A stretch of DNA of 64,000 bases from Paramecium pentaurelia (GCA_905183005.1 CAJJDO010000133.1:62001-126000), one strand, 5' to 3'. Shown: positions 48,582 through 60,673, numbered from the stretch's first letter. Notes: generated from the sequence alone by a model not told the origin. Numbers and translations are program-made.

Positions 48582-49825
48582 AATATACATTATCATGAAT
48601 AAATACGTAAAGAAAATTAATCAATAATTGTTGTACTTCTTCTAACTCATCATGTTCTAATTTAATAATAAAGAATTATTTATTACTTTCATAAAACATA
48701 ATAAATCAATTTATTTATATTTACAATGGATTATAGACTTATTCAAAATTGCAGAAAATAAAAAAAGTATGTGCATATATTACTTATGATGATTAAATTA
48801 AAAATTTTACTAATTATATGTCTATTTCATACTCAAAATATCGTTTTATATATGAATTAATGCTATTAAAAAACGATTAATATAAATATTATTCTGATAA
48901 AAAACGATAATCAACATGAAGTCAAATACCAAAAGAGTATATAAATATAATTTTTTATTCAATATTCAAAAAGAAAACAATCCTATTTTTACAAAATGAT
49001 GATATTAACATAACAATTATGAATTTAGTGTCTCATTTTATAGCTAGATTTAAAAATTACTTTCTATTAATGATAGCTAAAAATATAAATAAAAATTAAT
49101 GTATGGAATAGTAATTACTAAAGATTACCTGAATTAATTTAAATGTTAAAGTTGTTTTTATATATTCAACTCAAGCGTAATAATGTAATAGAAAAGACTA
49201 ATCATATTGTAATAGGGTAAAATATAGTCAAAATATATGAATGAAATTAAAATATTGAAAGATCATCATTGAAAACAACACATTCAATAATAATAAATAC
49301 AATAAATAAGAGTAACATCAATTTAAGGCTATGATGAGATAACAATAATAGTTGTTTATAATAATCAATATTATAAACTACTATATTTTACCCTCCTAAC
49401 TAATAATATGTTAAAATATTTAAGCAAGAGAACTTGATAAATTTGACAATTATATTTTATATTCTCAAATAATGAAAAGTGTAGAACTGAGATTTACTTT
49501 ATTATTTAATATTGACAAAAAAGAGACTTTAAATAAAAATAAAATTTTGTTGAAACTATTCTTAATAAGTGTTGAGAGCTTGAGTTTGTACATTCAAGTT
49601 GTGATGCAAATTAAGAACTTAGAACAATTCCTTGATTTCTATTGATTATATATATTATTATTTGATTAATTTGGATTTTTTCAAATTAAATACAGTAAAT
49701 ATGAAACTTAGTGAGTATTTAGAAGTATTTATAGAGAAGAGAGAACAATTATTATGTTATTAATAATTCAGTTTATTAAACATATTCATTACTCATAGAG
49801 CTTCAAGGATTAAATATGAATAGAA
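48582..49825. other. Gene-poor stretch
   Basis: 1.24 kb after PKA-C. Open frames are present on the plus strand (for example from 48726, 98 codons), but the better-composed frame lacks a start codon. Short repeats of AAAACGAT occur near 48840-48910. No RNA gene recognised. Confidence 0.4.
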
Positions 49826-50071
49826 TCATATTTTCTTGTAGTCTAACTAAGCAGTTGGAGCTAAGTTTTATGTTAAAGTTTGAGGATTAGAAGTTTTATT
49901 TTCTTATAAAAAGATCTAACAGAATGATTGTTGTTGTTAATTGTTCTTATTATCCTTGACTTCCTTTTTACGATTATACTCTAACAATTTGACAAAGTCG
50001 ATTTCAATATTTCTTTACGGTTAGCTTCTCTGAAGAGGATAGTTGTGTTTTTTTGATGTACATAAACCCAT
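49826..50071 (-). CDS. Small N-myristoylated protein, 81 aa
   Basis: Frame from ATG 50069-50071 to TGA 49826-49828. The N-terminus MGLCTSKKHNYPLQ has Gly2 and Cys4 with Ser6, the pattern for N-myristoylation plus palmitoylation. After it come RNIEIDFVKLLEYNRKK and a Gln/Asn-rich part ending LAPTAQLDYKKI. The base composition rises (more G and C) over just this interval, unlike the flanks. No intron. Confidence is moderate because the frame is short. Confidence 0.5.
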
Positions 50072-50660
50072 ATGATTTATGATTTATGATTTGTAGCAAA
50101 AATAATTAATTGTTTGTGAGTTGATATTACCATATCAAGTCAATTAAAAAGGGTTCATATCTTTTTTGTGAATATTTAGATAAGAATTGTTCACTTTAAA
50201 AATTTAATTCTGCCTTTTTCTATAGAAAATCTTGTTAATTCAATATATATTATAATCTAATTCATTAAAGGATACTCATTTGTTTGGCCATTCCTTTGGC
50301 AAAATATGTTGAGGACTGTGTATTATCATCATTTTTCTATTTTATAATTAAATAATTGTTCTAAAAATTCGATTGCTCTACTTTAAATGGAGTTTTAAGA
50401 TTAAAAAAATATAAAAGCCTATTAAAACTTTTTAAATAGCATAATTCATTTAATAATTGAAAATGACATTTAATATGATTGTTAAATTTCAATGTTACCT
50501 ACTCGATTTATGATTATTTTCCATTAATCAATGAAATGAAATACTTGTTCCAACTGATAGATTTCATCAGAATTTGAACCTTCTTTATAATTATATTGAT
50601 ATAACTTTTAATTATAAAAATAAATGAATTAAGATAATATCTTTTTATAGCATTTTCAAA
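50072..50660. other. Gene-free stretch
   Basis: 589 bp between the small lipidated-protein gene and the minisatellite. A TGGCCATTCCTTTGGCAAAA phrase near 50286 is the only GC-richer piece. Nothing recognised. Confidence 0.4.
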
Positions 50661-51166
50661 TAGAACTAAGACAAAAATAATAAATAACATAAAAAAATAT
50701 AAGAACAGCTTTAAATACATTTTAGGATCTATTTTAGTAAATCTAAAATTTTAAATCGAAAACAAATATTTTAAAAGATAATATGAACTCACCACAAAAA
50801 AAATTAACAATATAATAATAAAATACATAACAAAATATAAGAACAGCTTTAAATACATTTTAAGATGTGTTTTAGTAATTCTAAAATTTTAAATAGAAAA
50901 AAAATAATTTAAAAGATAATATCAGCATAACACAAAAAGAATTAATAAAATAATAACAAAACACATAAAATAACTTAAGAACAGCTTTAAATACATTTTA
51001 ATTAGTATTTTAATAATACTAAAATTTTAAACTCACAAAAAATAATTTAAAAGATAATATCAGCATAAAACAAAAAGAATTAAAAATATAATAAAATACA
51101 TCAAATAAAATAAAAAAAGCTTTAAATACATTTTAAGATTTATTTTAGAAATTCTAAAATTTTAAA
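50661..51166. repeat. 138-bp minisatellite, about 3.7 copies
   Basis: The phrase AAGAACAGCTTTAAATACAT starts at 50701, 50839 and 50977, and a worn copy at 51112 (periods 138, 138, 135). Each unit also holds CTAAAATTTTAAA and TAAAAGATAATAT. The last unit runs into the start of the F-box-like gene, where its CTAAAATTTTAAA is followed at once by the ATG. Copies differ by ~10-15 percent. Confidence 0.85.
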
Positions 51167-52546
51167 ATGACAAAAAATATTTCGAAAGAAAATCTTAATC
51201 CAAAAAAACCTGTATTAACATCTAAATTAAAAAAATAATAAAAACTATTAAAAGAGAAGAATCTTTTCACAAGATTTGTCTTTAAGATTGTATTCAGAAA
51301 TATTATGAAGTTTTTAACTACTCAAGACATCAAATAATTAAGGCTTGTAAGCATTTACACAAACCATTTAATAGAAACTAATCTAGAATTTTTGTTTTAT
51401 CATAAAATATCAAGAATGAAATATATATAAACTCTAAATATTCGAGACTTTTAACTACCTGTAATTCCTAATTTAATTCATGTTTAAAAGCCATTGAGGA
51501 ATTTATTATCATAAGGTGGTTGCTTAAATCTAATTCCAGATTAACTTTTATCATCATTAACCTTACTTGCTGATTTATATACAGTATCAAAACCTTAAGG
51601 TGATAAGAAAAATCAATATTAAACAAAATACGATATCTTATAAATTGTTAACATCTGCCTTTAAAAATAACCTTTTAATTGGTATGCATTAAATGAGAAG
51701 GAAATAAGATTGATTAAGAAACATATATTTATAGAAAATTAAAGAAGAATCAAAAAGATAAATATTTCTACAAAAATTAATTAAAATAAATAGATAAATT
51801 TTAGAGATTTCAATGTTTTAATAAAATATGTAAAGAATCTATGTGAATTTTCTACACGACCAGATTATAAAGTAATTTGTGATGCCTATAAGAGAGATAA
51901 AATAATTCTAACAATTTAAAAATAATAGAGATTTTTGAATAATTTACTCATAAAAATAAAATCAAAATAAAGTCAATTAGAAAAGATTTCAAATTTAGGA
52001 AATTTATTTTTTAAAGTTATACTATCATATTGCTCAATAGAGGATATCATGAATACAAGATATATTTGTAAGAAGTTTAATCAAGAATTTCAAAATAATG
52101 CAAATTTTCATTATTAAATTCAAGTTTTTAGAATTGAAAAATAAATTAACTCAATATAAAATAATTTTAATTTAAGTTTAACATAGAATGAGTTTTTATA
52201 TAAAACTAAAGAATAAAAAAATAGCCTAATGGAGTTATTTTATTGTATTTAAAATTAGGATACATTGAAGAAAAAAATAAATACGAAAGATTTCTTATAA
52301 ATAAACAGTTAAAAAATAACTGATGCCATTTATAAATCGAAAATTGATAATGAACTTTATTAAAAATCGAAAAATCTTATTAGATTAAGGTTAGGAATGG
52401 ATGTACTAGTTGAAAGGAATGCTCCAAATTTTTTCGCGAAATTGGAAAAGGTTAAAGAACTGTTGAGTGAATATTATGTTAAAGTACCTCAACTATAGAA
52501 AAAACTACAAGGTATATTGAATCATTACCATGAACTAGAAATTTGA
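51167..52546 (+). CDS. F-box-like protein, 459 aa, single exon
   Basis: The frame is open from ATG 51167-51169 to TGA 52544-52546. Two segments look like F-boxes: FRNIMKFLTTQDIKQLRLVS with IYTNHLIETNLEF (residues ~45-85), and LFFKVILSYCSIEDIMNTRY with ICKKFNQEF (residues ~285-320). Each has the Leu...Leu...Val-Cys/Ser...(W/F) spacing. The rest is basic and helical, ending in a coiled coil. F-box proteins link substrates to SCF ubiquitin ligases; the match is by pattern only. The promoter is a 138-bp minisatellite. Confidence 0.6.
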
Positions 52547-53129
52547 CTTAATTTAAAAAATGATAGTTTTATTAATTGAATATATTATATTATTAAATAA
52601 TAATCAAATTAAATAGTTTAGTTGATAATTTTATATAGTTATCATCAATAAAATTTTAATGAAATATTATTTAATGAGAATAAAGAATTTTAAATATCTT
52701 TATATTAATTGGTTATTGACATGATTACATTATATTTTTAAAAAAAGAGAATAAGAGTTGATATAAAGCATAAAGATTGATGTAAATTTTCATTAACTAA
52801 AATGTTGTCTATGAATCAAGTATCTTATACTTTTTCACTATAAAAAGTGAATATATTGATATTATTGATAATAGCATTATCCAATTAAGCTATTTAATGG
52901 TAATTAGTTAGTAGAACTATTAGATAATCCCTTATATTACATCCTACTTTGATATTAAAAATTGTTTATATTTAATTTTAATCTGAAATATATCTTATTC
53001 AATTTATTTTTGTAATTGTATTTGATGAAGAGATTAATTTGATTAATACCTAAAATATTGTATTGTGTTTTTGAGTTATTATATATAATATTCGGAATAT
53101 TAATTAAAACAAAAAAAATCATAAATCAA
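52547..53129. other. Gene-free stretch
   Basis: 583 bp. TTCACTATAAAAAGTGAA at 52834-52851 can form a six-base-pair hairpin. No gene or RNA recognised. Confidence 0.4.
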
Positions 53130-53855
53130 ATGTCATTCTCCAACTCATCAATTAGTAAGTCTACATCAATTTCATAATCTTCATTATAGTAAATCTAACT
53201 CTGCTACGATGAAGAATTAGAATTATAAGAATTGTAAGCATAAAAAGAAATATTTGCTTAAATGTTTGAAGCCAATTATAACACTACTAGTATGTTGATC
53301 GAAACAGTTTAAGAGTCTGTTGTATTCAAGTAATAAATCTAGAAAAATTTAATTTTTTTAGTAAATCCAAAAAACTTAGAATCCTAAAACGAAAACTTCG
53401 CAAACTGATAAGAAATCAAATACGTAGAAGAAGAGAATTAGGAAATTACATTTAAGAAGTGTCATTAGTTGGAACAACTTAATTAAACTAATTTAAATAT
53501 TATCCTGATTATGAAGGTTAATATTATGGAGTAAAAGGCAACAAGCCTTTAGATAATGAGAATTCAGATTTATAGCCTAGGCCAGAACCTATTATCAATC
53601 CAGATATTAGTTTTATTTCGTTGTCATCAACATAATATATATGTTTGTTATTTTTTAATTTTAGCATCTCAGATTAGTTTGAACAATGTAATTGATGTGG
53701 ATGAAACATAGAATATAAATAATAATAATATCAATTAAAATAAAAACAACAATTAAATTAATAATACCAATAATCAATGTGACGGAATTATGAAAAATGC
53801 TTATGAATAATATGATCCAAATGACTCTTGTAACTAGTAGCATAAAAAATAGTGA
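53130..53855 (+). CDS. Hypothetical Ser/Asn-rich protein, at least 223 aa
   Basis: Introns 53330-53361 (32 nt) and 53643-53664 (22 nt). The N-terminus is Ser-rich (MSFSNSSISKSTSISQSS). Then come a Glu/Gln helix, a very basic helix (KLRILKRKLRKLIRNQIRRRR), and a polar region with YYPDYEGQYYGVKGNKPLD and Asn runs. It stops at TGA 53853-53855. Alternatively a 26-nt intron (53852-53877, GTG...TAG) would remove that TGA and add CSNEGLKKPCVHLKEVTK. The basic helix could bind DNA (bZIP-like without the zipper being clear). Function unknown. Confidence 0.55.
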
Positions 53856-53946
53856 ATTTGACCCTTCAAACTGGTAGCTGCAGTAATGAGGGGTTGAAAA
53901 AGCCGTGCGTGCACTTAAAAGAAGTGACAAAGCTTTCATCAACACC
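53856..53946 (+). other. GC-rich island, candidate exon or structured RNA
   Basis: About 44 percent G+C, far above the flanks. ACCCTTC (53860-53866) can pair with GAGGGGT (53888-53894), and CACTT with AAGTG farther on can form a second short hairpin. In one plus-strand frame it reads LQ/CSNEGLKKPCVHLKEVTKLSST, which suits an extra exon of the gene before it, with codons (GGG, CCG, GTG) rare elsewhere in the window. Neither reading is proven. Confidence 0.35.
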
Positions 53947-54118
53947 TATAAATATAAATTTTCAAAATATATATCTGTTCATCTAATATTCTTTAATTTT
54001 TTTAATTTATCTTCATCTAATAAATATTTCTAATTTTGATTGAATACCTCAAGTGATATAATTAATTATTATTAATTTTTAATTTATCCGTAAAATTGTA
54101 TCTAAAATATTTCATAAG

Positions 54119-54822
54119 ATGTTTCATAATCAAATCTCCTTCAATCCAAATATAAATTTGAATATTCATCTTAAAAAAACTACTAATTTTTTTTAATTTA
54201 ATAAAACACATATATAATCAATCAGCAACTCTCTCTATATTTAAAAATGTAACAATCATTTTACATATAATGCTCATATACAAAATATAAAAATTTCAGA
54301 AACTTTAGATGACTAAATTAAATTATTAAATGATATCTTAGAAATTCAATTGAACAATTCAGTATCTTTCTCAAAAAATATCTTAATATAATTTATTAAA
54401 TTCCATCAAAGATTCCTCAATTAAGTATATCTACATCAGCATATAACTAATTAAATAAAAAATCTAATGTTATTTTAAATCAATAATATGTTAATCTTCA
54501 ATTTAAATTTATTAAACTTAAATATTAAGATTAGAAATTACTTAAATATAATTAGTCTTATATAATTGATTTAATTTTAAATAATTAAATGAAGATTGCT
54601 ATTAATAACTAAAGATTATTTTATTTAATGTAAGGATATTTAATTTAGAATTTTAATACTTTCTAAAAATCAGTAAGAAATCATTAATATATTAATTAAA
54701 TAAGTTGCTTCTCACAAACATTTTCTCAAAATAGATTATAAACTTTTACATATATTATTATGAAAAATTAAATTTTGATTTTATTAAGTTATTATAATAA
54801 TAAGAAGATTAGGCATATTTGA
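54119..54822 (+). CDS. Hypothetical Asn/Gln-rich protein, about 217 aa
   Basis: MFHNQISFNPNINLNIHLKK opens a polar protein containing AHIQNIKISETLDDQIKLLN. A second half in another frame (IPQLSISTSAYNQLNKKSNV onward, ending YYNNKKIRHI) is equally protein-like. A 50-nt intron at 54362-54411 joins them in phase; a one-base sequence error would also do. No domain. The AT content is extreme, so the call is tentative. Confidence 0.4.
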
Positions 54823-54973
54823 ATATATTATATATCTATTAATTTTTAATAACTAAAACCATTTAAACTAAAATTTACTAGATGGAATAAAAGTTGATTT
54901 GAGATTTAAAGATTGATAAAATAATTAGTTATAATTAATTTTTTTAATTCAATAATAATTTATTAAAAATTAA

Positions 54974-56549
54974 ATGCACAATTACAACGTCGATCACAAA
55001 TACAAGTTCTAGACTCGCATCGGTAATTGGTTTGAAGAGTGGGAATTAGATGAGACCAAGTGAGAATTTGTTCATGAATTTATTAGGAAAAAAGACTATT
55101 TGAAAAATAGATAAAATGGGTAACTGGCAAGCATTGTCAAGGATTAAAAAACTAACTTTAGTCTTAGACTAGCATCACTTACTTATCCAAAAGACGAATA
55201 CATTCATTTCGGATTCCATATTATGCTTTAAAATCTAAAAACATAAGGCTGTTTATCAATAGACATCTAAGAAAAATTAAAAATAAATGAAGAAGCATAC
55301 AATGTTACTACAGCCCCAACAACATAACCAACAGTAAGATCTGTATTTGTAGTTGTACCTTATACTAAAGAACCTAATTTCTTTGGTGATGATATTTTGC
55401 ATTATGGATAACATTTTAGAATTCTTGCAAATCCAAGAATATCAAATAATAAAACCTTTTATCTCCATTCACTTCCATAGACACCTACTAGATGTGCAAA
55501 AATATCAAGAAAATAAGAAGTTTGTGCCATAGAAAGTGATGTTTTTAATACTGTGTGGAAATTAGAACATTCAGATCCTAAAATTAGATTTGAGATGGAA
55601 GGATTACCTATTAGAATTGATGATGTTGTTCTTGTTAAACATTCATTTACATAACATTGGTTAGCAAGTGATGATATAGTATATTAAAACGATTTTGGTA
55701 GAGAACGTGAAGTTTTTGTTCATTCTTATTAATGTTTAAATAAAACATAAAATTTGATAGCAGAAAAAGAGGGTAGAACAACAATTGATATTCCATTAAG
55801 AAATTAAGAGTATTAAATATAAATATTTATAGACCTTAGAATTTATGGAAATTTATTGTAGCAACTAAATAAAATGAATAATTTGATGAATCAGTTATGG
55901 ATGATAATAGAAATGTTAAAAATTTAATGATTAGAGTTAAATAATAAATTACTGGTAAAGGTTCTTATGGATTAAGAGGATTGGCTAAAATCTTTTTTGA
56001 AATGGATTAAAATAATAGTAATTTATTTTACATAATAAAATAGATGGAGTAGTTGAATATGATGATTTTAAATGGGGATTAAGAAATTTTGGACTCAATC
56101 TATCTGAAGATGAAACTAAAATGATCTTTTAAACATTTGATAAAAATAATAATGGAAAGATTGAATTTAATGAATTCTTGGATGCTTTTAGAGTAAAAAT
56201 ACTTCAATTAATAATTAGTTACAAATGAGTGATAAAAGACTTTACTTTGTTTAAAGAGCATATGCATCTATTGAATAAAGAGCAGGCAAAGTTACATTGG
56301 ATACTATGGGTAGAACTATTAATGTTAAAGAACATCCTGATGTACTTAAGGGATATAAAACAGAAAGATAAGTATTTTAAGAATTTGTATCTCATTGGAA
56401 TAAGGCATAGCCAGACAAAGTAATATAATTTTAAGAATTTGGTGAATTTTATTAAGTAATTTTAATTATATATAATATAGGATGTATCCTCAGCTATATA
56501 ATAAGATGAGACTTTTGAAGCAATTTTAAAGAAATCATGGAATTTATGA
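54974..56549 (+). CDS. CFAP161-calcyphosin fusion protein, 482 aa
   Basis: Five introns (27, 23, 26, 26, 25 nt). Residues 1-~270 match CFAP161, a protein inside ciliary doublet microtubules: RIGNWFEEWELDE, DYLKNRQNGQLA, DDILHYGQHFRIL and HWLASDDIVYQNDFGREREVFVHSY. From ~residue 300 a calcyphosin-like region follows: LRGLAKIFFEMDQNNNGVVE, loop DKNNNGKIEFNEF, then HPDVLKGYKTERQVFQEF and EAILKKSWNL at the end. Two EF-hand loops look able to bind calcium (DQNNNGVVEYDD, DKNNNGKIEFNE); the later two are degenerate. The exon joining the parts is in phase and no stop lies between, so this is one protein. It suggests a calcium sensor built into the axoneme. Confidence 0.85.
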
Positions 56550-57394
56550 TAATTATTATTAAAATAGGAACATTCAATTATATTTCTCTAATTCATTAAT
56601 ACTTTATATATATACTTATAAATTCCTATGTTAAAAAATGCAATTTTACTTATTAATTTGAATAAATCTATTTTATTTTCTTTTTTTGAATTATTATTTG
56701 TTATTTGTTTTAGATATTAATGAAATCCATATGAAGATGAGGAATATTAGTTAAATAATTAGTTGGTATATTATTGAGAAGTAAATTGAAAAGTTGATAA
56801 TAATGATTATCAAAAAAATTATCATTATTGAAATAGGTGAACTATGAACACATAATTTAAAGTAAATATAGGTTCTTTGATATTATTCATTAAACATAAA
56901 TAAGAACTAATAGTTTTTAATAATTAAATAGGAAAATATTTATTTGATAGAATTACGACATATTTGTTTTTATAAACAACTTAATTTTTATATCAAGTGT
57001 AAAAAATAAGAAATTCTTCCTAATAATTCTTTATAGAGTTACATTTATGAATATATATTTCCTTTTATTTAATTCTTTTCAAGTAACTCTCATAAGGATA
57101 AGTAGTTTATAAGAAATTGAAAATGTAGAAAGTTAAAATATTTATTTATAGAAATACTATAATGTAGATTGGAATGAATAATACTCATAAAATAGATTCT
57201 TTAATTAGTTACTATAGAAATTAAGTATTAAAAAAAAATGAACAAAATTTCAGTTTAAAATTAAATCAAGTAATAATCAACTAATGTCTTAGAATGATAT
57301 TTAATTAAATTTAAGTTGATAGAATTAAACACTGATAGAATTACGATTTGAATTTAAGATAATTTTTAAATATGAATCAAATAATAATAAAAAA
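56550..57394. other. Gene-free stretch
   Basis: 845 bp. AATAATGAT (near 56800) and ATCATTATT (near 56829) form an inverted pair with a 13-nt loop. TGATAGAATTACGA occurs at about 56952 and 57340. A short frame near 56715 (NPYEDEEYQL) is isolated. No gene called. Confidence 0.4.
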
Positions 57395-58504
57395 ATGTTA
57401 AATTAATCTATTAAAGATTTACATGATTGTGATGGAAAGAAGAAATTATTCATGAAATGGGCATTAAATTCAATGAGAAAGTTTTTTAATGATAACAATT
57501 TACCATATCACCTTTTGTCAACTTGTGTATCAATAAAACCAGGAACAGCTAATAGAAGAGCAACACTTTAGTCATATCCAAATTAAGGTGTGTGGAAACA
57601 TTTAATATATCTACCTCAAAATGTGAGAGAAGACTTAAAAAAATACTTAATAGAAAGTTTAAAACATGTTGAACATAAATTCTAACAGTCTATTTTGATA
57701 GAGTTTCAAAAAAGAATTCAAAATGACTTCGAATTCTCTAGCTTTTACAAAGAATCTAAAAATACTTAAGGTCAAATATTACAAACTAGTATTGATAATG
57801 AAACAAATGATACACCACAAATAGAATCTGATGAAAAGGATAAATCAGTAATAAATAATATTGAAACTGTAAAATAAAAGAAATGGTCAAAAGGATAAGA
57901 CTTTGTAAGCGAATCAAAACAGATTCTTATCTAAATGCAACTATGTAATGATTAAAAACCATTAATTCCTGTAAATTAGCTCCATTATCATAAATTAAGA
58001 ACACTTTTAGAAAAAATTAAAGATTTATAATGTAAAATGTCAGATGAAATGATATAATTTTAATTTGAACTTGAAAAATTTTGCAAACAAGATTTCTGTT
58101 CAATAGAAACAGGATTAAAGAAAAAAATAAAAAAGAATAATGATCATCATGAATAAAGTGAAATTAATGAAAAAAAATAATAAAACATAAATATAAGTAT
58201 TAAAGTAGAAAATGAAGAAATTGATATATTGAGTAATTTTAAAGAAAGAGTTAAAAGAATAGAACCAGGAATTACACTCTTTATTCCAAATTTATCATAA
58301 GTTGATGAAATTACAAGAAATTGTTTCTAATAAATTGAGGATAACTATTACAAAGATTTGTATTATAGAGAAAAAGTAGAATAAATGGAATTAAATCCAA
58401 AAAATATTCTATAATTATGCAGACAACACTATCAAGCATTTTAATAAAAAATAGGCTAATAGAAAGTTGAAGCTTAATCAGATCGTTATAATATCTCTTT
58501 TTGA
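57395..58504 (+). CDS. Hypothetical protein, 369 aa, single exon
   Basis: Starts MLNQSIKDLHDCDGKKKLFM and contains LPYHLLSTCVSIKPGTANRR and GVWKHLIYLPQNVREDLKKY in its first third. The middle is acidic and disordered (TNDTPQIESDEKDK). A helical block KLRTLLEKIKDLQCKMSDEM and a final Gln-rich helix close it. No membrane helix, no enzyme motif, no family recognised. The ATG was picked because the upstream in-frame stretch has none before a TGA. Confidence 0.65.
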
Positions 58505-58767
58505 TTTAGATTATAAATATTCTTTTTATTTTTAATAGAACTAAAAATTATTTAAATTATTATCCTTAATATATATATATATAATAATAATAGGTTTAAT
58601 CATAATTTTATTAAATTAATATTAGTAAATATAATTTCCTATTATAAACCTAAATTCAAATATGTCATTAACCTTTTAATGTAATTTATTGAAAGTCATT
58701 TTGAGACAAAAAAATTTGAAAGGCAATTATGCAATTTGGGAAATACTAAATAAAAATTAAGATTATA

Positions 58768-59139
58768 ATGTAATTTTATAATTACAAGACTCTTATTCAG
58801 AAAAAGAGTGGATTTTTCTCTGAATCTTAAAATTTATTATATAATTAAAAATCATCCAAAAAATAATTAGTAACTTAAGAATAGTCAGGATTTAATTTAT
58901 CATTTATCTACTTGAGTAGAATAAGAACAATTAATTAAAACTATTAAGACTTTTTAGATAAAATAAGAGTATATTTGTATTATAAAAATATGATTGCCTA
59001 CAATTATTAAAGAAATCAAACTTAAAAAATTACCTATCTTTATATAGGCAGATTAGATCTATATATATTTCAATCTTTTAATTTAGCATTCCTTATAAAT
59101 CCTAAGAAAATCTATATAGGAATTGAAAAATAATATTGA
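58768..59139 (+). CDS. Small hypothetical protein, 123 aa
   Basis: ATG 58768-58770 opens MQFYNYKTLIQKKSGFFSES and the frame stays protein-like (LVTQEQSGFNLSFIYLSRIR, LYIGRLDLYIFQSFNLAFLI) to TGA 59137-59139. It is rich in Tyr and Gln; a hydrophobic patch near the end could be a membrane helix. A competing frame starts at 58661 in another phase, so the true gene start is uncertain. Confidence 0.4.
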
Positions 59140-59379
59140 TATATACAAATATTATTATCAAAATATTAATCATTTAAATTAATAAAATTTCTTTTCATTT
59201 TCTAAATCTTGGCAAGTATTTATTTATATGTAGATCACTCAAATTTATATAATATAATTAATTCAGTTATTTGAATAAATTATAATAAATTATGAGTGAT
59301 TTTATTATGAAATCTTATTATCATTGATAATATATTCATAAAAACAAGTAATTTTAAAGTAAAAATGATGAGGAGTTAT

Positions 59380-59880
59380 GAATGAATAATATTAGTATCA
59401 ATAAAGTAATTTATAATATCAGATACGTGCTAAGGCCAAAGCAGCCATTATCGAAGTATTTGAACTATTAAGAGACTAAGTACGATAGTATTGGAGTTCT
59501 TTAAGTAAGAGTGTAGTTTTGTAGAGATCAAATTATTCAATCTGTTAGACTTTTTCTCTATGCTTTATGAGAGATAAATGTGTACGTTAAAACTTTAATT
59601 TTCAATTATTATAATCTTGTGTTGTCTTATGTAGAGTCATTCATAGTTAAACAAGTTTCTGAAGTTTCTTGAGAACTATTGGATGTCAATTTTTATTAAG
59701 TGGATTTTTATGTAATAATCTTATTTGTGCTCTTTGAAGACTTGGTAAGCTCTTAAATTGTAAGAGTTCGCTTTTTAGTAGTTCGATCAATTAATGGTGA
59801 AATAGATTTTTATGTTGGCATATAGGATCTGGCAGATAAATTCATAAAGTTAACAAATAATTAATAATTAAATTTGACAT
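59380..59880 (+). pseudogene. Possible broken gene with a LisH-like start
   Basis: The interval has higher G+C than its flanks. MNEQYQYQQSNLQYQIRAKA followed by AAIIEVFELLRDQ opens a frame that resembles the helix before LisH domains of FOP/FOR20-type basal-body proteins. The following text (KLFNLLDFFSMLYERQ, later ELLDVNFYQVDFYVIILFVL) is spread over different frames. No set of 21-35-nt introns that I tried joins them all. Either a decayed copy or a gene with sequence errors. Confidence 0.3.
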
Positions 59881-60060
59881 TAAATTATATTCTAGTATTC
59901 TGATCATCAAAATCCTTGCTATAAAAATATATTTCATTTACAGAAGCATTAATATTGAATATGATAATTATAGAGATATTAGAATAAACAAAATTGTATT
60001 TATAATTTTATTACTAGTAATTGAGTATCAATATTTAAAGAGATTTATGTTTATTAAATT

Positions 60061-60279
60061 ATGATTATCCTAAAATTTAGAATTAATAATATTGAAGTAA
60101 TACTACTACATTATAATAATGATATGTAAAATAAAGAATATGAAAAAGTTGAAAATCAATTATTTTTGAAAAATTAACATAAATTTGTTGATAAAAAGAA
60201 ACATCTATTAAATTAGATGATTTAATAAAAGTTAAATAAAGTAATGAAATTTTTTTAGACATAATTATTTTAGAAATGA
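60061..60279 (+). CDS. Small basic protein, 72 aa
   Basis: ATG 60061-60063 to TGA 60277-60279. MIILKFRINNIEVILLHYNN is followed by a Lys/Gln helix (EYEKVENQLFLKNQHKFVDK). Protein-like but short; support is composition only. Confidence 0.35.
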
Positions 60280-60673
60280 TAAAATTAAATATTAACATCC
60301 TATTGCAACCATAGATATATAATCTATATTTTTGAGAAATCTTATAAAATTTGATGTTATTAATCTTCTATTTAAGAACTTACAATCATTCATTTTATAA
60401 TTTACATTATGGTACTATATAATTTCTACTTAAATTTTTTAATTATAAATCACTTATACTTTTAAGTAATGATTATTTGATGATGATATATTAAATCAAT
60501 GATTTTTAATATATGTATGCTTTTTTTGTTTTAGAGAAGATATATAATATAATTAGTAATTTATTATTGTTTGATAAGATTTCAATTATTGGTTTATATA
60601 ACCTAATTTATAATGTATATATTAATTTAATTATAAAATTTACTATTCTAAAATAAATAGATACTTTATAATC
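60280..60673. other. Convergent spacer
   Basis: 394 bp of AT-rich DNA before the stop of the PKA regulatory subunit gene. Nothing recognised. Confidence 0.4.

Noticed and set aside
48726..49022. Plus-strand frame starting MDYRLIQNCRKQKK, 98 codons
   Set aside because: A competing frame in the same place has better composition but no start codon; neither has a domain or splice support.
53661..53945. Minus-strand frame MLMKALSLLLSARTAFS... over the GC-rich island
   Set aside because: Its continuation is out-of-frame reading of the Asn-rich plus-strand exon; only the island itself remains unexplained.
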